Shown here in pieces: positions 26,896 through 36,408 of a stretch of DNA of 64,000 bases (its first letter is position 1; every line of letters starts with the position of its first letter). Below the pieces are notes generated by a model. It worked only from the letters and a program-made list of their open reading frames with translations. It had not been told where the DNA came from and ran no database searches. The DNA lies in the NCBI RefSeq assembly GCF_010119225.1, contig NZ_WNKF01000002.1:535681-599680 (forward strand), in the 5' to 3' direction. The position numbers and the translations under genes are program-made. The stretch is from Cyclobacterium roseum (GTDB lineage: Bacteria > Bacteroidota > Bacteroidia > Cytophagales > Cyclobacteriaceae).

Positions 26896-28356
26896 TTATT
26901 CCTTCCACCATAATTCACTACGCATATTATCTTCTCCGCCCAGCATTTGGATACCGCCCTGTAGATTATCCATGTTCAGCGAATATTCAGATGGCGGGTA
27001 CTCAATACGTGTAGGCAAAACACCTTCATTTACAAATATAGCATTTGGATCAGGTGTAGGCATCTGAGGAAGACCGGTTCTCCTGTATTCGGTCCAGGCT
27101 TCAATTCCCTGTCCAAAGAGCGCAATCCATTTTTGTGTCATGATGGTTTCTTTATCAACCGAACCCAATCTACCCACATAGTCGGCAGGCATTTCCAATC
27201 CATGTTGCGCAAACGAACCACTTACACCTTTTTCGAAATATTCCATGTAATCACCGGTAATATCTCCATCTATAGCCGCCTCCGCAAGGATAAACATCAA
27301 CTCAGAATAGGTCATCAAAATACTGGGAGCTTCCGGATCCAGGAATTTCTGTCCGATGGTAGAAGCCGAAATAGTAGAGGCTGCCGCATCTGTCAATCCA
27401 TTGGGTAAGCCTTTATAGGTTCCATCGCTCAAGGGCAAGGCGTACACCGAAATACGATCATCATCCAGTTCCAATAACTTATCCACCAATGTGGTACTGA
27501 TATTCCAATCTGAACGGGTGGAAAATACATCAAACATCTTATTTCTACTACCGATAACGTTTGCATGGATCAATTCTGCATAATCATCATTTCCTGTAAA
27601 AATGGGATAGGTTTCGGGAGAAGAAAGAATTTCCTGCATGATTGCCCTGGATTCAGCTGGCTTTTTAGCAGCCTGACGGTTGGCCAGTTTAATTCGCAAT
27701 GAATTGGCAAACTTTTTCCATCTCAGAATATCCCCATCAAACATGATGTCTCCATTTACCACCGGGCCATTGACAGATAGCTTTTCGTTGGCGAGCTCAA
27801 GATCGGCCAACATACCCGCATACACCTCTTCCATGGAGTCGTATTTTGGGGAGTTAACAGGCTCCTCTGCGGCTCCTTTAAGTGCTTCTGAGTAAGGAAT
27901 GGGGCCAAATGCATCGGTTAGGTAAGAAAAGGTAAATGCCTTCATTACCATGGCAATCCCTTCGTAATTTCGATTCTCAAATTCTCCTCCTTCTCCTGCA
28001 AGTTCAATGACTTGCTCCAGGTTGACAAGGGAACTGTTATAGAGGTTATCCCATGTTCCGGAAGAAACCGTAATCGGAATTTCGTAGGTATCTCCCTCGG
28101 CGTTAATGTAGATATTCCGAGCCAAATGCTGAATCCAGCACATGGCTGCATCGATGTTTAACCGTTGAAACCGGGTGCTGTGTCCCCAATACCTATCCAC
28201 CGATACCTGAATGGCATTGGGTAACAAAAGGGCCGGTGATATGGTCACCGGGTTGTTTGGATCGGTATTGATTTCTTCGAATTCCTCTGTACAAGAGCCT
28301 GCTATAAGGAAGAGCCCGAGTAATAAGGTATAGGGTAGTATTTTAAATTTTTTCAT
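26896..28356 (-). CDS. SusD-like lipoprotein of the SusD_2 family
   Basis: 486 residues from the ATG that opens the signal peptide MKKFKILPYTLLLGLFLIAG; Cys22 is lipidated. The N-terminus EEINTDPNNPVTISPALLLPNAI and the later GIAMVMKAFTFSYLTDAFGPIPYSEA are typical of the SusD-like_2 family (PF12771) rather than classic SusD. These proteins pair with SusC-type channels and are frequently found in loci for peptides or other non-starch ligands. It follows susC by about 30 bases. Confidence 0.9.
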   Translation of the reverse strand: MKKFKILPYTLLLGLFLIAGSCTEEFEEINTDPNNPVTISPALLLPNAIQVSVDRYWGHSTRFQRLNIDAAMCWIQHLARNIYINAEGDTYEIPITVSSGTWDNLYNSSLVNLEQVIELAGEGGEFENRNYEGIAMVMKAFTFSYLTDAFGPIPYSEALKGAAEEPVNSPKYDSMEEVYAGMLADLELANEKLSVNGPVVNGDIMFDGDILRWKKFANSLRIKLANRQAAKKPAESRAIMQEILSSPETYPIFTGNDDYAELIHANVIGSRNKMFDVFSTRSDWNISTTLVDKLLELDDDRISVYALPLSDGTYKGLPNGLTDAAASTISASTIGQKFLDPEAPSILMTYSELMFILAEAAIDGDITGDYMEYFEKGVSGSFAQHGLEMPADYVGRLGSVDKETIMTQKWIALFGQGIEAWTEYRRTGLPQMPTPDPNAIFVNEGVLPTRIEYPPSEYSLNMDNLQGGIQMLGGEDNMRSELWWKE

Positions 28357-28386
28357 GTTTTTAATCTTTAGCAAGTTGGAATCTAC

Positions 28387-31300
28387 TTAAAAGCTAACAT
28401 TCAGGTTAAATCCGATATTTCGGGTGGAAGGCATTTCACCGTAACCAAATCCCTGCGCGTTGCCGCCTTTACCATCGAATTCAGGGTCCAGATGAGGATG
28501 ATTTCTAAATAGAATGGCCAAATTTCTGCCCACCACGGATAGTCTTACACTCTCCAGAAAAGTATTGGCAAGCAAGGTCTGCGGAAGGCTGTAGCCTAGG
28601 GACAATTCCCTCAACTTTACAAATGATCCATCAAAAATACCTGCTTCGTGGTATGTTCGGGGGTTTTGTGCGTTCCAGAAAGGCTGCGCTCCCACGATTA
28701 CGTCATTAGGCACGTAAGCGGGGCTTTCTTCAGTACCTACATTCATTACACCTTGTCCAATCACTCCTTCTTCTCTTCCGATAGCCGTCTCTACGTATTG
28801 ACCTGTCTTTCTGGCCAGTCCAGTACCCACATCAAACAGGTCTCCACCCATGCGAACATCGATCAACGAACCAAAGGAGAAACCCCGGTAAGTAAATGTA
28901 TTGGATAGCCCGCCAATCCAGTCAGGCTGAATATTCCCCAATTGGAACGTTCCAGCTTCTAATTGAGGTAATCCGTTGCTATAGACTATTTCTCCTTCTG
29001 GTGACCTTTGGTATCGTCTACCGTACAATGTGCCATAAGGCTGACCTATTCTGGCCTCAGAGGTTAAGCTATTCTGACTTCCAAGGGTGTAATTTTCAAG
29101 GCCCTCAGCCAGTTCTACTACCAGGTTTCTGTTTCGGGCAAAATTCATCGAAACATCCCAGTTAAGCCCGCCGGTATTTTGAAGAATTCCGGCTGTAAGC
29201 ATTAGTTCTACACCTTGGTTGGTGATTTCTCCGGCATTAAGAATCTGACTTTCATAACCGGAAGCACGGGATATGGCTACTGCCAAAATCTGATTGGTAG
29301 TGGACTGATGGTAATAGGTAAAGTCAAGCCCTATTCGTCCATTCAGAAAGCGTAAATCAAGTCCTACTTCCTGACCTGTCGTAATTTCAGGCTTCAAATT
29401 TCGGTTAGCGATTTCATCTGAAGCGGCATACATAGGCGTAGTCCCTGCCCATAAGCCCTGAGAGGCAAATACCTGATTCAAAAGGTAAGGATCGGCATCG
29501 TTACCTACTTGCGCCAAACTAGCTCTAACCTTGGCAAATGAAAGGACATTGCTCTGCACGTTAAACAGATCTGTCAGAACCGCACTCAGGGCCACTGAAG
29601 GGTAGAAGAAAGAATTACCACCAGTAGGCAAAGTACTGGACCAGTCATTTCTTCCGGTCACGTCCAGGAAGATGGAATTGGCATAACCAAACTGAGCTGA
29701 ACCAAACACGCTATTCACTACCTGCTTCCTGATTTCGCTGGAAGGAACCACCGGACTGGCATAGTTGCCCAGGTTGTACAAGCCATCGATCGTAAGTTCC
29801 CGGACATTTACTGCAGTCGTTTGATAATTGTTGGTTCTATTGATAGCCCCGCCTTGGAAATTCAAGGAAAATCCATTGTCCAGTGTTTTGTTGTAGGTCA
29901 GGATGATATCACTGTTGGTTTCCTGGCTGGTCATCTGGGTATCGGTATAGGCTCCCAGAATCCGGACAAAGTTTTTCGTTCTTTCTACACTAGTTACATT
30001 TGTTCGGCTATCGGACCAGAAATCGGTTCCGGAACGGAGCATGATGCTAAGCTCATCGGAAAATTTATAATTGGCCGCAATATTTCCCACGAGCCGGTCT
30101 TTTTCATTTGCATTCGTGTACCGGTCCTGTAGAAAATAAGGATTGGTAAAATATTCGTGCTGCCAGTTAGCATACGGGTAGTCATCGCCAGGCCGGAAGG
30201 TCTCTCGCTGAATATCGTAGTACTGCTCCCAATTTCTCAGCTTGTCGAAATCAGTATGCCGATGCGACCAAATAAAATCTGAACTTGCTGTATACCGTCG
30301 GTTGTCGGATCCGGATTTTACATACTCCGCACTGACCGTAAAACTTAACTTATCTGTAAAATTATAACCAGCGTTAAGTTTGAAGTTATTTCGGTAGTAA
30401 TTGTTGTTATACATGATACTGGTTTGATCCAGCCTTCCCATGGACAGCCTGAAATTACCAGATTCATTTGCGCCGGATACTGCGACATTATTCGTCATGC
30501 TTCTGCCGGTCTCCCAAAACTGCTGAAAATTATCTGGCTGCGGTAATAGCGGCTCTCTGCCGGGAGCACTGTACCATAACGGAACCAATGATCCGTCCAT
30601 TGGCTGACCCCAGCTTTCATCTACACCGGCTGTACCCCGGATTCCATCGGCATCAAAACCGTTTCTTCCGTCTACGTACCAGGTTCTGTACCCGATACCA
30701 CCGCCGTAAATGTTTTGTAAACCAGGTTCTACCAAAGGCCTGTCAAAGGTCATGTTGGTGTTCAACTCCACACCAATTCCCTTACTACCAGACCCGTCCT
30801 TGGTGGTCACCATGATCACGCCATTCGCCGCTCTGGAACCATATAACGCCGCAGCGGTAGCGCCTTTCAGTACATTTATTTCTTTAATGTTGTCCGGATT
30901 GATTTCAGACAAACCTCCCCCATATCTTCTACTGGAAGTTTGGTCTAAGGGTACCCCATCCAATACTACCAGCGGCTGGTTGTTCCCAGCCACGGAAGAA
31001 GAACCCCGGATAACGATGTGAGAACCGCTACCAGGCATGGAATTACTATTGATCTGAACACCGGCAATACGACCGGACAAGTTATTGGCAATATTCGGCT
31101 GGCGGGCATCAGCTATCTGGCTACCCTCAACCGCCTGCGTAGTGTAGCCTAGCGCCTTCTTTTCGCGTTCCATTCCGAAGGCAGTAACTACCACCTCAGA
31201 TAAAGCCGTTTCGTCTGGCGATAGGGAAATAGTCAATTCGCTCTGATTCCCTACCTTAATCTCCTTTTTATCATAACCGATAAAGGAAACTTCCAGTACA

Positions 31301-31554
31301 TCCTCCGAACCCGACAATGAAAGGGAAAACTCTCCATTGATATCCGTGGCTGCTCCTTTGGTGGTTCCTTTAACCAGCACACTAGCCCCTGGAATAGGCT
31401 GCTCATTTTCGTCAATTACCGTTCCAGATACCGACCGCTCCTGTGCAACGAGCGGATTAAATAGCACTGACCCCGTAAGGATCATCAATCCGAGGAAAAG
31501 ACGGGTAACAATACCGATACTCCTTTCCTTTGCGTGAGTAAATTTTTTAATCAT
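28387..31554 (-). CDS. SusC/RagA-family TonB-dependent transporter
   Basis: 1055 residues with a long signal region ending after NPLVAQ. It contains a CarboxypepD_reg-like domain (SVSGTVIDENEQPIPGASVLVKG), a plug with the SusC signature (INVLKGATAAALYGSRAANGVIMV near 225-250), and a beta-barrel closing with RNIGFNLNVSF. The putative TonB box lies near 115-125 (SEVVVTAFG). It transports the ligand captured by its SusD_2 partner. As the first gene of the minus-strand unit that runs to the Tat aminotransferase, it likely defines the substrate. Confidence 0.95.
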   Translation of the reverse strand: MIKKFTHAKERSIGIVTRLFLGLMILTGSVLFNPLVAQERSVSGTVIDENEQPIPGASVLVKGTTKGAATDINGEFSLSLSGSEDVLEVSFIGYDKKEIKVGNQSELTISLSPDETALSEVVVTAFGMEREKKALGYTTQAVEGSQIADARQPNIANNLSGRIAGVQINSNSMPGSGSHIVIRGSSSVAGNNQPLVVLDGVPLDQTSSRRYGGGLSEINPDNIKEINVLKGATAAALYGSRAANGVIMVTTKDGSGSKGIGVELNTNMTFDRPLVEPGLQNIYGGGIGYRTWYVDGRNGFDADGIRGTAGVDESWGQPMDGSLVPLWYSAPGREPLLPQPDNFQQFWETGRSMTNNVAVSGANESGNFRLSMGRLDQTSIMYNNNYYRNNFKLNAGYNFTDKLSFTVSAEYVKSGSDNRRYTASSDFIWSHRHTDFDKLRNWEQYYDIQRETFRPGDDYPYANWQHEYFTNPYFLQDRYTNANEKDRLVGNIAANYKFSDELSIMLRSGTDFWSDSRTNVTSVERTKNFVRILGAYTDTQMTSQETNSDIILTYNKTLDNGFSLNFQGGAINRTNNYQTTAVNVRELTIDGLYNLGNYASPVVPSSEIRKQVVNSVFGSAQFGYANSIFLDVTGRNDWSSTLPTGGNSFFYPSVALSAVLTDLFNVQSNVLSFAKVRASLAQVGNDADPYLLNQVFASQGLWAGTTPMYAASDEIANRNLKPEITTGQEVGLDLRFLNGRIGLDFTYYHQSTTNQILAVAISRASGYESQILNAGEITNQGVELMLTAGILQNTGGLNWDVSMNFARNRNLVVELAEGLENYTLGSQNSLTSEARIGQPYGTLYGRRYQRSPEGEIVYSNGLPQLEAGTFQLGNIQPDWIGGLSNTFTYRGFSFGSLIDVRMGGDLFDVGTGLARKTGQYVETAIGREEGVIGQGVMNVGTEESPAYVPNDVIVGAQPFWNAQNPRTYHEAGIFDGSFVKLRELSLGYSLPQTLLANTFLESVRLSVVGRNLAILFRNHPHLDPEFDGKGGNAQGFGYGEMPSTRNIGFNLNVSF

Positions 31555-32195
31555 GTTGTTAATGGTTATAAGTGAAGATTAAAACCGGTTTTTTCTCCGG
31601 TTGTCCCAAGTGGTTGATTTTTGGGTGTATCAGAAGGGCTATTTCGGGATTTTGAATAAAAAAATGAATTATATGGTTAAAATAAACCCTTCATTTTTAA
31701 ATTCGTTGTCAATATAAAGCAGGAATTCGAATAAGAAAAATTTACCGAATTAATTTTCAAAAATCCAGGATAAACGAAAGAATTAAAAATTATTTGTTTA
31801 TTATATTAATATATTATTTTAGTACTATAAAATATATTTTAATAATTTTTTTTACAACCTATTTGATTATTTTTTATATTTATAACCAATTTTAATTTTT
31901 AAACTAAAGCCACCTATATTCAGTATCAAGGATATTTTTAAATCCTATAATTAAAAATTAATTATTATTATTAGATTAATCAGTCCTATAACAAACCTAT
32001 TTTAGTAAAATTAATGTTTGAAAATATTTTTTGGGGTAATTTTTAAATCAAACCTTATTTTTAAACACATATTAGATTTAAATTTTGCAATTATAAAATT
32101 TAACAAAATTACGTTCCGTAATTACGCTGAAAAAAATATCCAGGTTAACAGCAAAGCAAAAATCGGCCAATACTCTGATTAAATGGTAGCTAGGT
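31555..32195. other. AT-rich gene-free stretch upstream of the second susC
   Basis: About 600 bases very rich in A and T with many short ATTAATAT-like runs (31780-32110) and no gene. A TAGGTTTG box on the minus strand (31992-31999) fits the -7 consensus but lacks a -33 partner. The stretch probably holds the promoter and regulator sites of the susC operon. Confidence 0.4.
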
Positions 32196-32201
32196 ATAAA
32201 A

Positions 32202-32235
32202 ATACCCATGATCTGGTTATTCCGATCATGGGTAT
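32202..32235 (-). terminator. terminator of tex
   Basis: ATACCCATGATC and GATCATGGGTAT form a perfect 12-bp stem with a 10-base loop; on the minus strand TTTTTATA follows. It lies 140 bases past the tex stop. Confidence 0.65.
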
Positions 32236-32374
32236 AAACTTTAACTAAAATCAGCACTAATCGGGCAGGTATTGTTACGTAAGCCTAATCCTTTGACTGT
32301 TTTGATTTTTACCTGTTTCATTCATTGGTTTTTCCGAAAAGTCCGTCTATACGAGTGTTTGGACCCAGAAAAAA

Positions 32375-34636
32375 CTATTTTCCAAATTTCTGTTTTAAAA
32401 GGGCAAGTTTATCCTCCATACTATCTTTCGCCTGGGGCTTGTTAGCCCGTTTTTTACCAGAAGGCTTATCCCGCTTTCCCTGCTGGGGTGATTTTCCAAA
32501 CGGGTCGGCTTTCATACTAAGCCCAATTCGCTTGCGGGCTATATCCACCTCCATTACCGTTACCTTCACTTTTTGATTCACCGACACCACTTCATTGGGG
32601 TCCTTGATAAAGCGGTCTGCAAGTTGACTCAGATGCACTAATCCGTCCTGATGCACGCCTACATCCACAAAGGCACCAAACTGGGTAATGTTGGTGACAA
32701 TCCCGGGCAGTTCCATGCCTACCTTCAGATCCTTGATTTCATTAATACCTTCCTCAAATTGAAAGACCTCAAATTTATTCCTCGGATCTCGGCCGGGTTT
32801 TCCGAGTTCCTCCAAAATATCCTTTAGCGTAGGCAGACCTACTTCATCTCCTACGTATTTTTCCAGGGGTATCTTTTGGACAAGTTGATCGTCTTTTAAT
32901 AGCGTGCTGACCGAAACTCCCATATCATCTGCCATCAGCTTGATCAGTCCGTACCGTTCCGGATGGACGGCACTGCCATCGAGAGGATTCAGGCCGTTCC
33001 GAATCCGGAGAAAACCGGCTGCTTGTTCAAACGCCTTTTCTCCCAATCGGGGTACTTTTTTAATTTCCTCCCTGCTTTTAAACGGACCGTTCTCATTGCG
33101 GTATGCTACGATATGTTGTGCCAAAGAGGGGCCGAGTCCGGACACATAGGTTAGCAATTGCTTTGAAGCCGTATTTACCTCCACTCCCACGCCATTCACA
33201 CAGCTCATAACCGTATCATCCAGCGAGTTTTTCAAGGCATTTTGATCCACATCGTGCTGGTATTGACCTACCCCTATGGACTTGGCATCAATTTTCACCA
33301 ACTCGGCCAGGGGATCCATCAATCTCCTTCCAATAGAGACTGCCCCCCGAACCGTAAGGTCAAAATCTGGAAACTCTTCCCGGGCTACCTCGGAGGCCGA
33401 GTAGATAGAAGCACCACTCTCATTGACCATTACCACGAGTACCTCTTTGGGCAAGCCCAGACTGTTGATAAAGGCTTCTGTTTCCCGGCTTGCCGTTCCA
33501 TTTCCAATGGCTATTGCCTCAATGGCATGCTTTTCCACCATGTACTTTACCAGGGCACCGGACTCCATGGTTTTCTTCTGTGGCTCATTGGGGTAAATGG
33601 TCTCGTTCTGAAGGAATTGCCCTTGTCGTCCCAGGCATACCACTTTACAACCGGTTCGAAAGCCCGGATCAATGGCCAGTACGGCCTTTTCCCCCAAGGG
33701 GGAGGCGAGCAACAGTTGTCTTAGGTTCTCTGCAAATACCTTTATGGCCGCTTCATCCGCCTTCTTTTTGGCAAATACCCTGACTTCCGTTTCCATAGAA
33801 GGCTTCAGCAGCCGTTTGTATCCATCTTTCACAGCCAGTCTTACCTGCTCGGTACTTGAATTGTTGCCCTTCAACACCTTCTTTTCAATCAAAAGCAAGG
33901 CCTGGTTTTCTTCAGGACCGGTATCCAGCATCAAAAACAGCTCTTTCTCACCACGTCGCATGGCCAATATCCTATGGGATGGAGCGGTTTTAATGGGCTC
34001 TTCCCAATCGAAATAATCAGAATACTTTATTGCTTCCTGTTCTTTTCCAGGTATCACTTTCGAGACAAATTTCCCTTCTTCGATAAACAAGTGACGCAAT
34101 TGCTTTCTAACCTCAGCATCCTCGTTGATCCATTCAGCTATGATGTCCCTGGCGCCCTGTAGGGCCTCTTCAGTAGAATTCACTCCCTTTTCAGCATCCA
34201 CATAGGATTGGGCTACGGCTTCCGGAGATGGATTTTCCTGCGAATAAATGAGTTGGGCCAAGGGTTCCAGACCTTTTTCCTTTGCCACTGTTCCTTTGGT
34301 TCTTCGTTTGGGCTTGTAGGGTAGGTAAATATCCTCTAGCAAAGACATGGTTTCTGCTGCGGCGATTTTTTTGGTCAGCTCCGCTGTCAATTTACCTTGT
34401 TCCTCAATGGACTTGATGATGGCTTCCTTTCTTTTTTCCAGATCCCTCAGTTGCTGCAATCGGTCCCGGACAGCCGCAACCTGTACTTCGTCCAGGGTTC
34501 CCGTAACTTCCTTCCGATACCTGGAAATAAACGGCACCGTGGCTCCCTCATCCAGCAAAGCTGCCGTACTGCTGACCTGTTTTTCCCGAATACCTAACTC
34601 ACTGGCAATCTTTGAATAGTGATTCAAATCTGACAT
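32375..34636 (-). CDS. tex: Tex-family RNA-binding transcription accessory protein
   Basis: 753 residues with the full Tex layout: N-terminal helical region (DLNHYSKIASELG, VPFISRYRKEVTGTLDE), YqgF-like RNase H fold (VLAIDPGFRTGCKVV, near 325-445), helix-hairpin-helix part (YVSGLGPSLAQHIVAYRNENGPF, near 500-560), and an S1 RNA-binding domain (GMELPGIVTNITQFGAFVDVGVHQDGLVHLS, about 640-710). A basic Lys-rich tail follows. Tex binds nucleic acids and is linked to transcription and stress survival. The ATG two codons into the longest frame replaces an upstream TTG. Confidence 0.96.
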   Translation of the reverse strand: MSDLNHYSKIASELGIREKQVSSTAALLDEGATVPFISRYRKEVTGTLDEVQVAAVRDRLQQLRDLEKRKEAIIKSIEEQGKLTAELTKKIAAAETMSLLEDIYLPYKPKRRTKGTVAKEKGLEPLAQLIYSQENPSPEAVAQSYVDAEKGVNSTEEALQGARDIIAEWINEDAEVRKQLRHLFIEEGKFVSKVIPGKEQEAIKYSDYFDWEEPIKTAPSHRILAMRRGEKELFLMLDTGPEENQALLLIEKKVLKGNNSSTEQVRLAVKDGYKRLLKPSMETEVRVFAKKKADEAAIKVFAENLRQLLLASPLGEKAVLAIDPGFRTGCKVVCLGRQGQFLQNETIYPNEPQKKTMESGALVKYMVEKHAIEAIAIGNGTASRETEAFINSLGLPKEVLVVMVNESGASIYSASEVAREEFPDFDLTVRGAVSIGRRLMDPLAELVKIDAKSIGVGQYQHDVDQNALKNSLDDTVMSCVNGVGVEVNTASKQLLTYVSGLGPSLAQHIVAYRNENGPFKSREEIKKVPRLGEKAFEQAAGFLRIRNGLNPLDGSAVHPERYGLIKLMADDMGVSVSTLLKDDQLVQKIPLEKYVGDEVGLPTLKDILEELGKPGRDPRNKFEVFQFEEGINEIKDLKVGMELPGIVTNITQFGAFVDVGVHQDGLVHLSQLADRFIKDPNEVVSVNQKVKVTVMEVDIARKRIGLSMKADPFGKSPQQGKRDKPSGKKRANKPQAKDSMEDKLALLKQKFGK

Positions 34637-34751
34637 GAACAAAATTTATAGCGTGCATATTTTTTTTAACGGCCGCAATTTAAGCCAAAATTTCTTTCCT
34701 TGCCTCGAAAAAAGATGAAATTCCGACATTCGGTAAAACCAATACAAATGG

Positions 34752-34759
34752 TATATTTG
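34752..34759 (+). promoter_or_regulatory. candidate -7 box for the HPt gene
   Basis: TATATTTG fits TAnnTTTG 24 bases ahead of the ATG; no TTG is found at -33. Confidence 0.4.
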
Positions 34760-34783
34760 TGGCAACATTCGACCTAACTGATA

Positions 34784-35149
34784 ATGGAAAACAACCAGGG
34801 AAAACTCTACGATTTGATTAATTTGGAGGAGATTAGCGGAGGGAGTGACGATTTTATCGTCGAAATGATTAAACTTTTCATCGAACAAGCAAAAATCACC
34901 ATATCCGGCCTGAATACGGCTTTTGATCAGAAAGACTTTGACGAAATCAAAAACCTGGCCCACCAGATTAAGCCCAGTATCGACAACATCAAAATTGAAA
35001 TCCTACGTCCCATTATCCGGGAGATAGAGGAGCTGGCTGAAAATCAGCCGCAGCCTGAAAAACTGTCTCCCTTAATCATGGAGACCAATACCGTCCTGGA
35101 GACAGTTTTGGTTCAATTGGATGAAGAATTAAAAAACAGAACTTCCTAA
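34784..35149 (+). CDS. stand-alone histidine phosphotransfer (HPt) domain protein
   Basis: 121 residues consisting only of an HPt four-helix bundle (PF01627). The phosphorylatable His60 lies in LAHQIKPSIDN, the characteristic AHxxK(P/G)S context. DFIVEMIKLFIEQ is helix A. HPt proteins shuttle phosphate between hybrid histidine kinases and response regulators in the cytoplasm. No kinase or receiver gene is close by. The 3' end overlaps the convergent amidase gene by four bases. Confidence 0.85.
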   Translation: MENNQGKLYDLINLEEISGGSDDFIVEMIKLFIEQAKITISGLNTAFDQKDFDEIKNLAHQIKPSIDNIKIEILRPIIREIEELAENQPQPEKLSPLIMETNTVLETVLVQLDEELKNRTS

Positions 35150-36171
35150 TTCGCAGGATAATAAGCCTGCACCCTTTTTAATTCCATGGCAGCTTCACCC
35201 AGTTTGCCCTGCTCTTCCAGAATAGTAGCGCGAAGGAGGTGGCAATCCCGTGCCAGGTAGGAATCGGGAAACGATCTTACACTAAGATCCAGTAAGCTTA
35301 GGGCATGCTCCTTATTTTCGGGACTACCTGTCTCGTACAGGCGTTTGGCCTCCTGAAAATTTTCCTTCCATTGCAGGGCTTCCGGGCGCATTCTCTCTGC
35401 TTCCTGAAGCACCTCAAAAGGAGGGATTTCTAAAGGCAGTTGTTTTTCCAGAATGGGGAAGGGAATTTCCGAGAAATATGCCGAAATCGCTTCAAAATAG
35501 GCAAGGGCTTCCTTGCGGTTGTACGATTCCCGCTTTAACCTTCGTTCTTCCTTGGGATGAGTGAAAAATGTAGCTTCCCCAATTACCGCCGGAATCTCGT
35601 AAGTGCCCCGCAAAACGCTGGCTCCTGATTTGGAAAAAATGGTGTAGTCAGATACCAGGCTATAGGGACCCTTCCCTTTAAACAAATGCTTGCGCAATGA
35701 ACTGGCTATTTTTTTTCCCAAATGTGTGCTGCCCATGTTTTCGGTAGCCGAGCCGTGAAAGTAGACAATGGGGAAATTCACCGAAGGATCTGCTGTGGCA
35801 TTGTGATGAATGGAAATAAAGAGGTCTGCTTCCTTTTTTCTGGCCAGTTGGCTTCGCTCCTCCAGCGGCACAAAAACATCTTCGGTCCGGGTAAGCAAAA
35901 CCGCTGCTCCCACTTCTTCCAGCATATCCTTAAGGTACAAAGCAACCCGCAAGTTCACCCATTCTTCCCGCTCACCGGTAGGCCCCACGCGGTAAGAATC
36001 CGTATCGGCCGTGCCGCCATGACCGGGATCCAGGATAATGACCTTGCCCCTAATCGAATCTGTATTTTGCCTTTCATCCGGTTGCCCTATCGGGGCAAAT
36101 GCAAAAACACGGCCTGCAAACAATAGAAGGATTGCCAAGGCGAACAAAGGGAAACAAGAACGGTGCTTCAT
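35146..36171 (-). CDS. N-acetylmuramoyl-L-alanine amidase (Amidase_3) with C-terminal helical repeat
   Basis: 341 residues with a signal peptide (LFALAILLLFAGRVFAF). The amidase_3 domain spans about 42-235. Zinc ligands are visible in DPGHGG, REEWVN (Glu) and SIHHN (His), with catalytic Glu in VIGEATFFTHP. It cleaves the bond between muramic acid and the stem peptide in the periplasm, used in cell separation or wall recycling. The last 80 residues look like a TPR pair (ALSLLDLSVRSFPDSYLARDC, EQGKLGEAAMELKRVQ), unusual for this class and perhaps for partner binding. Confidence 0.88.
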   Translation of the reverse strand: MKHRSCFPLFALAILLLFAGRVFAFAPIGQPDERQNTDSIRGKVIILDPGHGGTADTDSYRVGPTGEREEWVNLRVALYLKDMLEEVGAAVLLTRTEDVFVPLEERSQLARKKEADLFISIHHNATADPSVNFPIVYFHGSATENMGSTHLGKKIASSLRKHLFKGKGPYSLVSDYTIFSKSGASVLRGTYEIPAVIGEATFFTHPKEERRLKRESYNRKEALAYFEAISAYFSEIPFPILEKQLPLEIPPFEVLQEAERMRPEALQWKENFQEAKRLYETGSPENKEHALSLLDLSVRSFPDSYLARDCHLLRATILEEQGKLGEAAMELKRVQAYYPAN

Positions 36172-36259
36172 GGGAATGAGTTAGGATCGAAAATGGCCTG
36201 TTTGACTCTAGTACCAATCAGACTAGCGACAACTTTTAGATAGAATACCATTTCAAAAC

Positions 36260-36267
36260 CAAAGATA
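36260..36267 (-). promoter_or_regulatory. candidate -7 box for the amidase gene
   Basis: TATCTTTG on the minus strand, 89 bases ahead of the ATG; the nearest TTTG upstream is only 11 bases away, so the -33 element is unclear. Confidence 0.4.
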
Positions 36268-36348
36268 ATTTTTTTTACCAAATTTACTCCCAGAAACGAA
36301 AATATCTCCCAAAAGAGCGGGGCCTGGAAAAAACCCAGGTGCCAAATA

Positions 36349-36379
36349 AAAAGCCGCCCCGGAATTTGAGGTGGCTTTT
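36349..36379 (-). terminator. terminator of hppA
   Basis: AAAAGCCGCC pairs with GGTGGCTTTT (one mismatch) around a 10-base loop; the minus strand continues TTTATTT. Confidence 0.6.
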
Positions 36380-36408
36380 AGCAATGCTTGAATAAAATAC
36401 GTAAGGAA

